From Clostridium sp. (lineage in GTDB: Bacteria > Bacillota > Clostridia > Lachnospirales > Lachnospiraceae): DNA of 7,669 nt. The translations under genes and the position numbers were made by a program. Each line of letters opens with the position of its first letter. Within the stretch, counting starts at the first letter, position 1. The DNA lies in contig SFNH01000090.1 in NCBI GenBank assembly GCA_004554205.1, positions 1-7,669 of the forward strand. Reading direction: 5' to 3'. The notes beneath the pieces are model-generated. The model was not told the DNA's origin and searched no databases. It saw only the letters and a program-made list of their open reading frames with translations. Below are positions 1-6,099 of this stretch, piece by piece.

Positions 1-170
1 GATACCGGATTTCTCCGCACTTTGTGCTCCCGAAATCCTAAAAACATTCGGAATTCGCTCATTTTTCTACGAAAAATGGCTACTTCCTCATGTTTTTGGC
101 GGGTCCCAAAGTCAAAAATCCTTTTGCAAGCAAGCTTGCATCGGACTTTTGACCTTTTGACCCTGGTATC
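1..170 (-). repeat. Four-way-junction structured element (candidate ncRNA or palindromic repeat)
   Basis: Almost the whole stretch can be paired. A closing stem joins GATACC (1-6) to GGTATC (165-170). Arm 1 pairs 7-13 with 32-38 and 17-20 with 24-27, with a TCC/TCCC internal loop. Arm 2 pairs 40-47 with 90-97, 50-53 with 84-87, 57-58 with 79-80 and 60-67 with 71-78, all in one helical register. Arm 3 pairs 101-121 with 143-163 (17 of 21 Watson-Crick) and is capped by 125-130 with 135-140. On the minus strand two of the four arm-3 mismatches become G-U wobbles, and a promoter at 185-213 reads that strand, so an RNA in that direction is favoured. Base 1 is the window edge; the element may run on by a few bases, since ATGATACC at 165-172 suggests a GGTATCAT end. 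It is not a tRNA and I match it to no named RNA family. Function unknown. Confidence 0.6.
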
Positions 171-184
171 ATAAATTGTATTCG

Positions 185-213
185 ATTGTACAATGTTTAC
201 CATATCCTGTCAA
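185..213 (-). promoter_or_regulatory. Strong sigma-A-type promoter firing leftward
   Basis: Read on the minus strand there is a perfect TTGACA -35 box (208-213), a 17-base spacer and a TACAAT -10 box (185-190). The start of transcription would fall near 177-178, only about 7 bases before the closing stem of the structured element at 1-170. No ribosome binding site follows. The promoter may therefore serve the structured element as a short RNA, or a gene beyond the left edge with that element as its leader. Confidence 0.8.
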
Positions 214-306
214 TAGCTCAACCGTGAGGAAGCGCGGTGTAAACCTCACCGTCGACCGAACAAAAGCGACTACCTCGCGCGCGGACCGAGCCGGAAACGC
301 AGCGTG
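214..306. other. Intergenic spacer with no recognised feature
   Basis: This GC-rich spacer lies between the stop of the lspA-like gene and the leftward promoter. It holds one weak 6-bp inverted repeat (224-229 with 244-249, 14-base loop) without a T run. I see no convincing terminator for the lspA-like gene and no coding potential with a ribosome binding site. Confidence 0.5.
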
Positions 307-819
307 TCACATGGGACTGTCTTGCCGGGAGCTGCGGCGTAAAATCCGCTGGAAACGCCGCACGGCCGAACTGATACCTTTAATAATAAGAAGCGCTCCG
401 GCCCCGAGGAACACAAACAGATCCCCAAGGTTAAACACAACCTTTTCTAACGCCCCGGCCCGGACATTTAAATAGTCTACCACATAGCGCCGCGCGTACC
501 GGTCGTAGAGATTGCTCAAGGCGCCGCCCAAAAGCACCGCGAGGGCGGTTTTCTCCGCGGTGTGCCTTCTTTTCGGGATCAGGTAGCAGAGCACGCCGCC
601 GAGCCCCGAGATGATGATGAGCGGAACCGTGCGCACCACCTCCCCGTACTTCTCCAAAAATCCGAAGGGAAATCCCGCATTGTGATTGCGATACAGCCGG
701 ATCTTTTCGTTTGTATGCTTTAGCGGGCGCGGAAACGCCCCCGGCTCCTGCCGCTCGATAAGCCACTTAAAGCCGAGATCCAGCGCCGCCAAAACCCCGA
801 TGATCACCACATACGCCAC
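307..819 (-). CDS. lspA: Signal peptidase II (LspA-like, divergent)
   Basis: A 170-residue membrane protein of the prolipoprotein signal peptidase family, which cuts the signal peptide from lipid-modified lipoproteins in the membrane. Family blocks are present in order: an N-terminal helix with D14 and K18; N45-H-N-A-G-F-P-F-G (about 45-53) in place of the usual N-x-G-A-A-F; GGALSNLYDR (98-107) followed by VVDY with catalytic D115; and FNLGDLF (129-135) with catalytic D133. Both aspartates are kept, so activity is plausible. Hydrophobic helices lie at about 3-21, 61-82, 90-105 and 129-149, with a basic C-terminus. The start is GTG at 817-819, fixed by AGGAGG (827-832) seven bases upstream. 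It stands alone, divergent from the subtilisin gene, rather than in a recognisable housekeeping lspA cluster. The altered N-x-G-A-A-F and FNxADS blocks suggest a paralogue; the substrate is unknown. Confidence 0.85.
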   Translation of the reverse strand: MAYVVIIGVLAALDLGFKWLIERQEPGAFPRPLKHTNEKIRLYRNHNAGFPFGFLEKYGEVVRTVPLIIISGLGGVLCYLIPKRRHTAEKTALAVLLGGALSNLYDRYARRYVVDYLNVRAGALEKVVFNLGDLFVFLGAGALLIIKGISSAVRRFQRILRRSSRQDSPM

Positions 820-826
820 GATCTTA

Positions 827-832
827 CCTCCT
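827..832 (-). promoter_or_regulatory. Ribosome binding site that fixes the lspA-like GTG start
   Basis: AGGAGG on the minus strand sits seven bases before the GTG codon at 817-819. This is a full match to the anti-Shine-Dalgarno core at good spacing. It justifies a GTG start rather than any internal ATG. Confidence 0.85.
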
Positions 833-848
833 GATAATACTTTTTTTC

Positions 849-877
849 AGTATACTATTTTTAATGAAATCCGTCAA
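849..877 (-). promoter_or_regulatory. Sigma-A-type promoter of the lspA-like gene
   Basis: On the minus strand TTGACG (872-877) is followed by a 17-base spacer and TATACT (849-854). Transcription should begin near 842, giving a leader of about 23 bases that contains the AGGAGG site. The -10 box lies within the 8-base palindrome AGTATACT (849-856), so the same bases also read TATACT on the plus strand. No acceptable -35 is found for a plus-strand promoter there. Confidence 0.8.
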
Positions 878-927
878 ATATGTTCCGCCTTCTTTTCCCC
901 GTGCATAGTCTAACTGAAAGAAATACT

Positions 928-935
928 GGTGATCC
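928..935 (+). promoter_or_regulatory. Ribosome binding site that decides the S8 protease start
   Basis: GGTGATCC is an eight-base match to the complement of the 16S rRNA 3' end, in its downstream half. Its register puts the usual GGAGG position seven bases before the ATG at 937. The upstream in-frame ATG at 880 has no such site and lies at the lspA-like promoter, so 937 is the preferred start. Confidence 0.6.
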
Positions 936-936
936 T

Positions 937-2667
937 ATGATTCCATGTGATTTTTATCCGGCGTCGGAGGAATACGCCGACTTCATCGGCAGCTACACGC
1001 AGCCATCCCTCGGAAACCTCTATGAATTCGCCGCGGGCGGCTGTGTCAATCTGGTGAGCCGGGAGTACGCCATCGTCCATGTGCCCCTTGAGCAGGCAGA
1101 GCCCTTGAGCATCGCCCGCTACGGCTACAATCCCATCCCGAAGCTCTACGGACTTTTAGACACCACCGCCCTCGAGAAAAGCGGCGTCCTCCCCGTCTTT
1201 GATCAGCCCTCCCTCATGGCGACCGGCGAGGGGATTCTCATAGGGTTTATTGATACCGGGATTGATTATATGAATCCGCTCTTTCGCCGCTCAGACGGCA
1301 GCACCCGCATCCTCTCCATCTGGGATCAGAGCATACGCGGGGAAGATGCGCCGCCCGCGGTCGGAAGCTTCCAGCCGTTTTACGGAAGCGTCTATGACCG
1401 CGAGACCATCAATGAGGCGCTCCTCTCGGAGGATCCTTACCGGCTTGTGCCGAGCCGTGACGCCGATGGACACGGCACCTTCATGGCCGGAGTTGCGGCC
1501 GGAAACCGCACCGGAGAGCCTTCGCCCTTCTCAGGAGCCGCGCCGGACGCCGCCATCGCCGTCGTAAAGCTAAAGCCCGCCAAGAGGTATCTCCGGGATT
1601 TCTTCCTGATCTCTCCAGATGCGGCCGCTTACCAGGAGAATGATATCATGACCGGGGTTGCGTTCCTGCTGGCACTTGCGGGCGAACTCAAAATGCCCCT
1701 CGTCATCTGCCTCGGCGTCGGCACATCGCAGGGCGCTCACGACGGCGCCTCGCCCCTCGCCATGCAGCTCCAGCTTCTCATGGGGATAAGGGGGATCTCC
1801 GCCGTTGCGGGCGCCGGAAACGAGGTGGGCTTCCGCCGCCATTTTCTCGGCGAGCTCGCCGAGAACCAGGAATTTCAGGACGTCGAGCTTCGGGTGGCGC
1901 AGGGCGAGCCAGGCTTCTGTCTGGAGCTGTGGGCGGAAACCCCGGAGCTCTACACGGTAGGCTTTATCTCGCCCTCCGGCGAGGTTGTCCCCCCCGTCGC
2001 CATGCTCACCGAAAATGAAATTTCCATCCCGCTGCGCCTCGACTCCACACGCATCTCGCTGACCTACAAGCCCTACGAGGCGGGCTCGGGAAGCCAGCTC
2101 ATCTTCCTGCGCTTTCAGACTCCGTCGCCCGGGCTCTGGCATATCCGGGTCTACCCGTCCGTCTCCGTGCTGGGCCGCTTCCATATGTGGCTTCCGATGC
2201 AGGGCTTTGTCTCGAATGATACCTTCTTTCTCCGCTCCAACCCGGACACCACGATCACCGACCCCGGAAACGGGATCATGCCGATCACTGTAAGCACTTA
2301 CAATCACCGGAACAACAGCATCTACATCCACAGCAGCCGGGGCTACACCCGCTCGGGGCGCCAAAAGCCGGAGCTTGCGGCTCCCGGCGTGGAGGTGCAG
2401 GGGCCCTCTCTCCTGCCTCCCTCCGGGGACGGAGGCGTCTCCTTTTCGCGCCGCTCCGGCTCGTCCGTAGCTGCGGCCATCATGGCGGGCGCGGTTGCCG
2501 ACATCCAGTCGTGGAGCTTAAAGGAAACCGAGACGGTGCTCACCAGCACCGCCGTCAAATCCCTGCTCATCCGCGGCGCGGACCGGAATCCGGACTTAAG
2601 CTATCCCAACCGCCAGTGGGGGTACGGCACCTTAAACCTCTACGCTTCCTTCCTGCTGATCCGCTAG
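937..2667 (+). CDS. S8 family subtilisin-like serine protease (CspA-like)
   Basis: A 576-residue serine endopeptidase with an intact subtilisin triad: D106 in GFIDTGIDY, H179 in DADGHGTFMAG, the oxyanion N295 in GAGNE, and S510 in SGSSVAAAIMAG (the usual G-T-S is G-S-S here). About 75 residues before the catalytic domain may be a prodomain. There is no signal peptide or membrane segment. Between N295 and S510 lies an insert of about 130 residues (roughly 310-440), rich in beta-strand-like sequence, matching the position of the jelly-roll insert in clostridial Csp proteases. In the named members CspA, CspB and CspC this family acts in spore germination by processing or sensing the cortex hydrolase SleC; many clostridia also carry uncharacterised paralogues. 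The gene is monocistronic, divergent from the lspA-like gene, and ends inside a hairpin. Specific substrate and sporulation role are inference. Confidence 0.92.
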   Translation: MIPCDFYPASEEYADFIGSYTQPSLGNLYEFAAGGCVNLVSREYAIVHVPLEQAEPLSIARYGYNPIPKLYGLLDTTALEKSGVLPVFDQPSLMATGEGILIGFIDTGIDYMNPLFRRSDGSTRILSIWDQSIRGEDAPPAVGSFQPFYGSVYDRETINEALLSEDPYRLVPSRDADGHGTFMAGVAAGNRTGEPSPFSGAAPDAAIAVVKLKPAKRYLRDFFLISPDAAAYQENDIMTGVAFLLALAGELKMPLVICLGVGTSQGAHDGASPLAMQLQLLMGIRGISAVAGAGNEVGFRRHFLGELAENQEFQDVELRVAQGEPGFCLELWAETPELYTVGFISPSGEVVPPVAMLTENEISIPLRLDSTRISLTYKPYEAGSGSQLIFLRFQTPSPGLWHIRVYPSVSVLGRFHMWLPMQGFVSNDTFFLRSNPDTTITDPGNGIMPITVSTYNHRNNSIYIHSSRGYTRSGRQKPELAAPGVEVQGPSLLPPSGDGGVSFSRRSGSSVAAAIMAGAVADIQSWSLKETETVLTSTAVKSLLIRGADRNPDLSYPNRQWGYGTLNLYASFLLIR

Positions 2668-2708
2668 CACAGAGGCGGCGCAGTCATAGACTGCGCCGTC
2701 TCTGTGCT
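2666..2708 (+). terminator. Hairpin between convergent genes, probable terminator
   Basis: A 20-bp stem pairs 2666-2685 with 2689-2708 around an ATA loop, with a single G-T wobble (2675 with 2699). It fills the gap between the convergent protease and htrA genes and takes in the last two bases of the protease TAG stop. On the plus strand only a weak T-containing tail follows (2711-2724); on the minus strand none does. It is probably a terminator or mRNA 3'-end stabiliser serving the protease gene, and perhaps a shared barrier to convergent transcription. Confidence 0.75.
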
Positions 2709-2718
2709 CAAATCAAAT

Positions 2719-4140
2719 TTAATTCTCTTCCGTGACCGGCCTCCTGCCGAGAGTGACCGTTACGGTGCGCTCCACATACTGACCGTTCTCTAACGACTGC
2801 ACCGTGAGGTCTACCGTGTCGCCGCCCGCGTAATAGGTCAGCATTTTCTTTAAGTCAGCCATGGTGCGGACCGTCTGTCCGTCAAATTTGGTGATGATAT
2901 CCTTCTCTCTTAAGTCCGAGTGGGACGCCGCGCTGTCCTCCACGATCTTGTATACATAGACGCCGCGCGGCATACCGTACATGGAAGAGGCCGTCTCGTC
3001 GATATTCTGGCCCTGAATCCCCAGGTAGCCCTGATCCTTCTCGTCCACCGTGACGCGGGTCTTCTTGCTCATCAGTTCATTGATGATATCCTGCGCCTGG
3101 GATATCGGGATCGCATATCCCATGCCCTCAACCGAGGTGGATGAGTATTTGGCGGCATTGATGCCGATCAGCTCACCCTTTAAGTTTAACAGGGCGCCGC
3201 CGCTGTTGCCGGGATTGATGGCTGCATCCGTCTGGAGCAGGGTGCGGGAGGTATTGTCATCCGCTTTTACTTCCCGGTTCAGCGCGCTCACATAGCCGAC
3301 CGTCACAGACTGGCCGTAGCCCAGCGCGTTTCCGATGGCGATCACGCCCTGACCGACCTTGAGGGCATCGGAGTCCCCCATCACAGCGATCTTGATCTGA
3401 GCCATCGTCTCTGCCGGAATATCCTTTAACGGCACAGCAACGACCGCGAGATCCGTGCCGGAGTCCGTACCCTTGATCGCGGCTGATGCCTGGTTGCCGT
3501 CGATAAAGGTGATCGTCAGTTCCCTGGAATCCTCGACAACATGGTTATTCGTCACGATCAGAAGCTCCTCGTCATTCTGCCCGACGATAATGCCGGAACC
3601 GCTGCTTGGAACCTCGACCGCCTGACTCATCCCGAACCAGGTCTGCTGCTGCAGCACCACGGTATTGTTGATCGCCACGACGGACGGCATCGCCTTCTCC
3701 ACGATGGAGGAGACATCCAGCATAACCGCGGAGCCTGCCTGGGAATTGGCGGCAACGCTGCCCCCGGCGCTCTCCGTCTCCGCCTGCGCCACCGTGGGCG
3801 CTGTCTCCTGCTTCGCTGCCCCCGGCGCGTACTGCATCTTAAAATATTCGCCTATCGTGTTGACGGCAAACATCGTACCGCCTGCCACCGCGCCGAAGAG
3901 CAGCGCTCCCGCCGCAACCCCGAGCGCCTTTAATGCCAATGAGCTTTTTTTCTTCTCTCCCGTGCGCTCTGTGGGCTCCTTGGGAATATAGGAATCATCC
4001 CTCCGGTTCTCCTCCCAGCCGCCTCGTGTGTCTTCCTGTGCTCCAGCCGAAATTACAGGGCTCTCATTTTCGGTGTCTGTATTTTCATTATACTCATTCC
4101 AACCAGTCTGCAGATAATCGTCTCTCTCGTCATCGTACAT
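2719..4140 (-). CDS. htrA: HtrA/DegP-type membrane-anchored serine protease with PDZ domain
   Basis: A 473-residue S1C protease for quality control of misfolded exported proteins. The N-terminal 60 residues are acidic and hydrophilic, probably cytoplasmic, followed by basic KKK (63-65) and one membrane helix at about 67-94. An Ala/Gly/Thr-rich linker leads to the trypsin-like domain (about 143-360) with H200 in TNNHVVED, D230 in GTDLAVV and S313 in NPGNSGGALL. One C-terminal PDZ domain covers about 370-467. The length is normal for Gram-positive HtrA. The ATG at 4138-4140 is preceded by AAAGGGG (4150-4156) nine bases upstream. It follows the LCP gene by 104 bases on the same strand without a visible terminator between them, so read-through is possible. 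Which envelope-stress regulator controls it cannot be told from the sequence. Confidence 0.93.
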   Translation of the reverse strand: MYDDERDDYLQTGWNEYNENTDTENESPVISAGAQEDTRGGWEENRRDDSYIPKEPTERTGEKKKSSLALKALGVAAGALLFGAVAGGTMFAVNTIGEYFKMQYAPGAAKQETAPTVAQAETESAGGSVAANSQAGSAVMLDVSSIVEKAMPSVVAINNTVVLQQQTWFGMSQAVEVPSSGSGIIVGQNDEELLIVTNNHVVEDSRELTITFIDGNQASAAIKGTDSGTDLAVVAVPLKDIPAETMAQIKIAVMGDSDALKVGQGVIAIGNALGYGQSVTVGYVSALNREVKADDNTSRTLLQTDAAINPGNSGGALLNLKGELIGINAAKYSSTSVEGMGYAIPISQAQDIINELMSKKTRVTVDEKDQGYLGIQGQNIDETASSMYGMPRGVYVYKIVEDSAASHSDLREKDIITKFDGQTVRTMADLKKMLTYYAGGDTVDLTVQSLENGQYVERTVTVTLGRRPVTEEN

Positions 4141-4208
4141 AATTATAATCCCCTTTCCTGTACTTTAATAGTAACCATACCAGTCTTTTGTGATGAAATT
4201 GTGTCGGA

Positions 4209-4214
4209 ATTATA
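4209..4214 (-). promoter_or_regulatory. Possible -10 box upstream of htrA
   Basis: The 104-base gap between the LCP stop and the htrA start is AT-rich and holds a perfect TATAAT on the minus strand. No good -35 box lies 16-18 bases before it, so a standard promoter is doubtful. An activator-dependent start is possible. Confidence 0.25.
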
Positions 4215-4244
4215 ATATATATGTGAACTCATCCCGCGAGCTCT

Positions 4245-6059
4245 CTACTCTCCCGGGGACGCTATGATCCCATTCTGCATCGGCGAACTGCTCACGGTGC
4301 CGCCCGGCTCCTGATGGATGATCGTCTCCGGCGGCCTTGCGGTCGGGGTCGTGCCGCCACCCGGCGCATTATGTCCCGCGTTTGCTCCGGGACCGGCAGG
4401 AGCCGTCGGCGCGGCAGTATTTCCCGGGTCTACGAGTACATTTCCGCCCGGACGAATCACGTTTGCGCCGCCTGGGCCCGCGGTCTGACTGGGGCGTGTC
4501 GCCTCCGTCGTCTGCGTACTCTCGCCGGGGCGGTCTACAATGGAAGGATTCCTGGTCGTCTCCTCCGTGCTCACATCCGGCCGGGCAGATGTACCAGCCG
4601 TCGGCTTCACGGCGCCGCCGGGGCCTGCCTCCTGTGTCGTTGCGTTCGTGCTGCCGCCGGGACGTGTCCCCTCTGTGGTCTGCTCCGTCGCGGTGGGACG
4701 GTCTACGATGATCGGACGTCCCCCGAAATCCTCGAGCGAATCCGTCGGATTCGGGCGGCGGTTCGCACTGTCCTCTGTCTCTATGGGATTTCCGTACTCA
4801 TCCGTCTCCGTGGCAGAAGTCGGCTTCGCACCTCCATCCTCATTTTCAGAATCATACTCATCGTCCTTCTCCGTGGAGGCCGGAGTCGTCTTCGGAGGCT
4901 GGATAACGCCGCCGGAGGTGCCTACCTTGTCGATGAACTGCCCCTCCTTGTAGATGCCGGTGTCGGCCGAGATCTTTGCGCTGATCCTCTTTACCGTCTC
5001 GGACGGCGTATAATTATCATCGCCGAAGAGGAACTGATGCAGCCGGATGACATTGCTCTCAAGCGTAGCGGGGACCACCACCGCGCCCTTCTTGCCCATA
5101 TTTGCCTCTCCGCGCGCCTGCGGGAAGCCGGTGGTCTCGCCTAAGCGAAACTTGCTGATATTCTTTGCGTTGCTTACGAGATCATCCACCCAGATGCTTG
5201 TGGACACCTGCGGGAATACCGTCCCGATCAGCACATACAATGTCTGGAAATCCGCTTTTTTTGCCTTCTCAAAAGCCTGGGCGATCACCTTTCTCTGGCG
5301 CTCGGTGCGGGCGTAGTCCGTGTCCATCAGGCGCAGACGCCCGTAGGCGACTGCCTGTACGCCGTCCAGATGGTTCATGCCAGCATGAGTGAGCTGATGC
5401 GAGCCGATCCCGGTCGCCTTTACAGTCTCCGTGATAAAGGAATTGATGTAATAAAACTCCGCCTTGCTCAGCTCAATATCCACGCCGCCCAGAATATCGA
5501 TGGCGTTCGCCACCGCCTTCCAGTTAAACGTCATGTAATCCTGAATCTGCAGATCCAGGTTCCTGTTTAACGCCTCCACCGCCTGCTTCGGGCCGCCCGT
5601 CGCGTAGGCGTTGTTGATCTTATTGTAGCTGCCGCCCTCGCTCGTATTTAAATAGGAGTCGCGGTACACGGACACCAGTTTGATCTCCCCCGTGTCGCGG
5701 TTGATATTGCAGATCATATTTACATCGGAATTTGTGCCCTTCGTGATGGAGTTATCGCGGGAGTCCACGCCGAATATGGCGATGGTCCAATAGCCCTTCA
5801 TCTTCTCCTCAGCGTCTACCGCAATATCGTTCGTCTTGATCTCGCTGATCTCAAAATCGTCCGGCCGCTGAATCTTGGCGGCGATCCGGGCAACAAAGCC
5901 GTATCCGAAGATTGCCGCCAGCGCAAAGCACTCCGCAACGATCATGGCGATCATGCGGCGGCGTCTCTTTTTCTGTCTGGCCTCCGACTCCATCCGTGGA
6001 TTTCTGCGGCTTCTCGGCGTCTCGTTTCTCTCTGATCCATTATCAAAATTGTGATTCAT
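4245..6059 (-). CDS. LytR-CpsA-Psr (LCP) family glycopolymer transferase with long disordered tail
   Basis: A 604-residue protein of the family that moves lipid-linked polymers (teichoic acid, capsule or other secondary wall polymers) onto peptidoglycan outside the membrane. A basic cytoplasmic start (about 18-36, with KKRRRR) precedes one membrane helix at about 37-60. The LCP domain spans about 90-345: FGVDSRD (96-102, D99 and R101), NSD (110-112), VYRDSYL (131-137, R133), KINNAY (147-152), YGRLR (239-243) and DYARTERQR (248-256), which supply the conserved Asp and Arg residues that bind pyrophosphate and metal. After about residue 385 comes a tail of some 220 residues, acidic first and then Pro/Thr/Gly-rich, that is not needed by the family. 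The ATG at 6057-6059 has GAGG (6067-6070) seven bases upstream. It lies 40 bases behind the sugar transferase gene, as in an operon. Confidence 0.93.
   Translation of the reverse strand: MNHNFDNGSERNETPRSRRNPRMESEARQKKRRRRMIAMIVAECFALAAIFGYGFVARIAAKIQRPDDFEISEIKTNDIAVDAEEKMKGYWTIAIFGVDSRDNSITKGTNSDVNMICNINRDTGEIKLVSVYRDSYLNTSEGGSYNKINNAYATGGPKQAVEALNRNLDLQIQDYMTFNWKAVANAIDILGGVDIELSKAEFYYINSFITETVKATGIGSHQLTHAGMNHLDGVQAVAYGRLRLMDTDYARTERQRKVIAQAFEKAKKADFQTLYVLIGTVFPQVSTSIWVDDLVSNAKNISKFRLGETTGFPQARGEANMGKKGAVVVPATLESNVIRLHQFLFGDDNYTPSETVKRISAKISADTGIYKEGQFIDKVGTSGGVIQPPKTTPASTEKDDEYDSENEDGGAKPTSATETDEYGNPIETEDSANRRPNPTDSLEDFGGRPIIVDRPTATEQTTEGTRPGGSTNATTQEAGPGGAVKPTAGTSARPDVSTEETTRNPSIVDRPGESTQTTEATRPSQTAGPGGANVIRPGGNVLVDPGNTAAPTAPAGPGANAGHNAPGGGTTPTARPPETIIHQEPGGTVSSSPMQNGIIASPGE
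4440..4709 (-). repeat. Imperfect protein-level repeat in the LCP tail
   Basis: Two related units occur in the Pro/Thr/Gly-rich tail. One starts at residue 451 (IVDRP, then EQTTEGTRPGG, then AGPGGAVKP; about 4590-4709). The other starts at residue 507 (IVDRP, then TQTTEATRPS, then AGPGGANVIRPGG; about 4440-4541). Order of motifs is the same in both, with different spacing. This suggests growth of the tail by internal duplication. Confidence 0.6.
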
Positions 6060-6099
6060 GCTGATACCTCATCCTTGTCTCATGCCGCCCGACCCCGGG

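Noticed and set aside
1..170. tRNA or tRNA-like gene suggested by the cloverleaf shape
   Set aside because: Arms are far too long, with no anticodon loop, T-loop motif or acceptor pattern.
224..249. Inverted repeat GTGAGG/CCTCAC as a terminator for the lspA-like gene
   Set aside because: Only six base pairs with a 14-base loop and no T run.
851..856. Plus-strand TATACT as a promoter for the S8 protease
   Set aside because: No -35-like sequence lies 16-18 bases upstream. The match is explained by the palindrome containing the lspA-like -10 box.
880..936. Longer N-terminus of the S8 protease from ATG at 880
   Set aside because: No ribosome binding site precedes 880, and the start would overlap the lspA-like promoter. 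The ATG at 937 has GGTGATCC in the right register.
1570..2364. 264-codon open frame on the minus strand, antisense to the S8 protease
   Set aside because: No recognisable domain. The opposite frame holds the intact subtilisin oxyanion Asn and flanking motifs.
4314..5144. 276-codon open frame on the plus strand, antisense to the LCP gene
   Set aside because: It is a GC-rich, Arg/Gly-rich mirror of the low-complexity LCP tail, with no ribosome binding site or family motif. The LCP frame shows clear conserved motifs.
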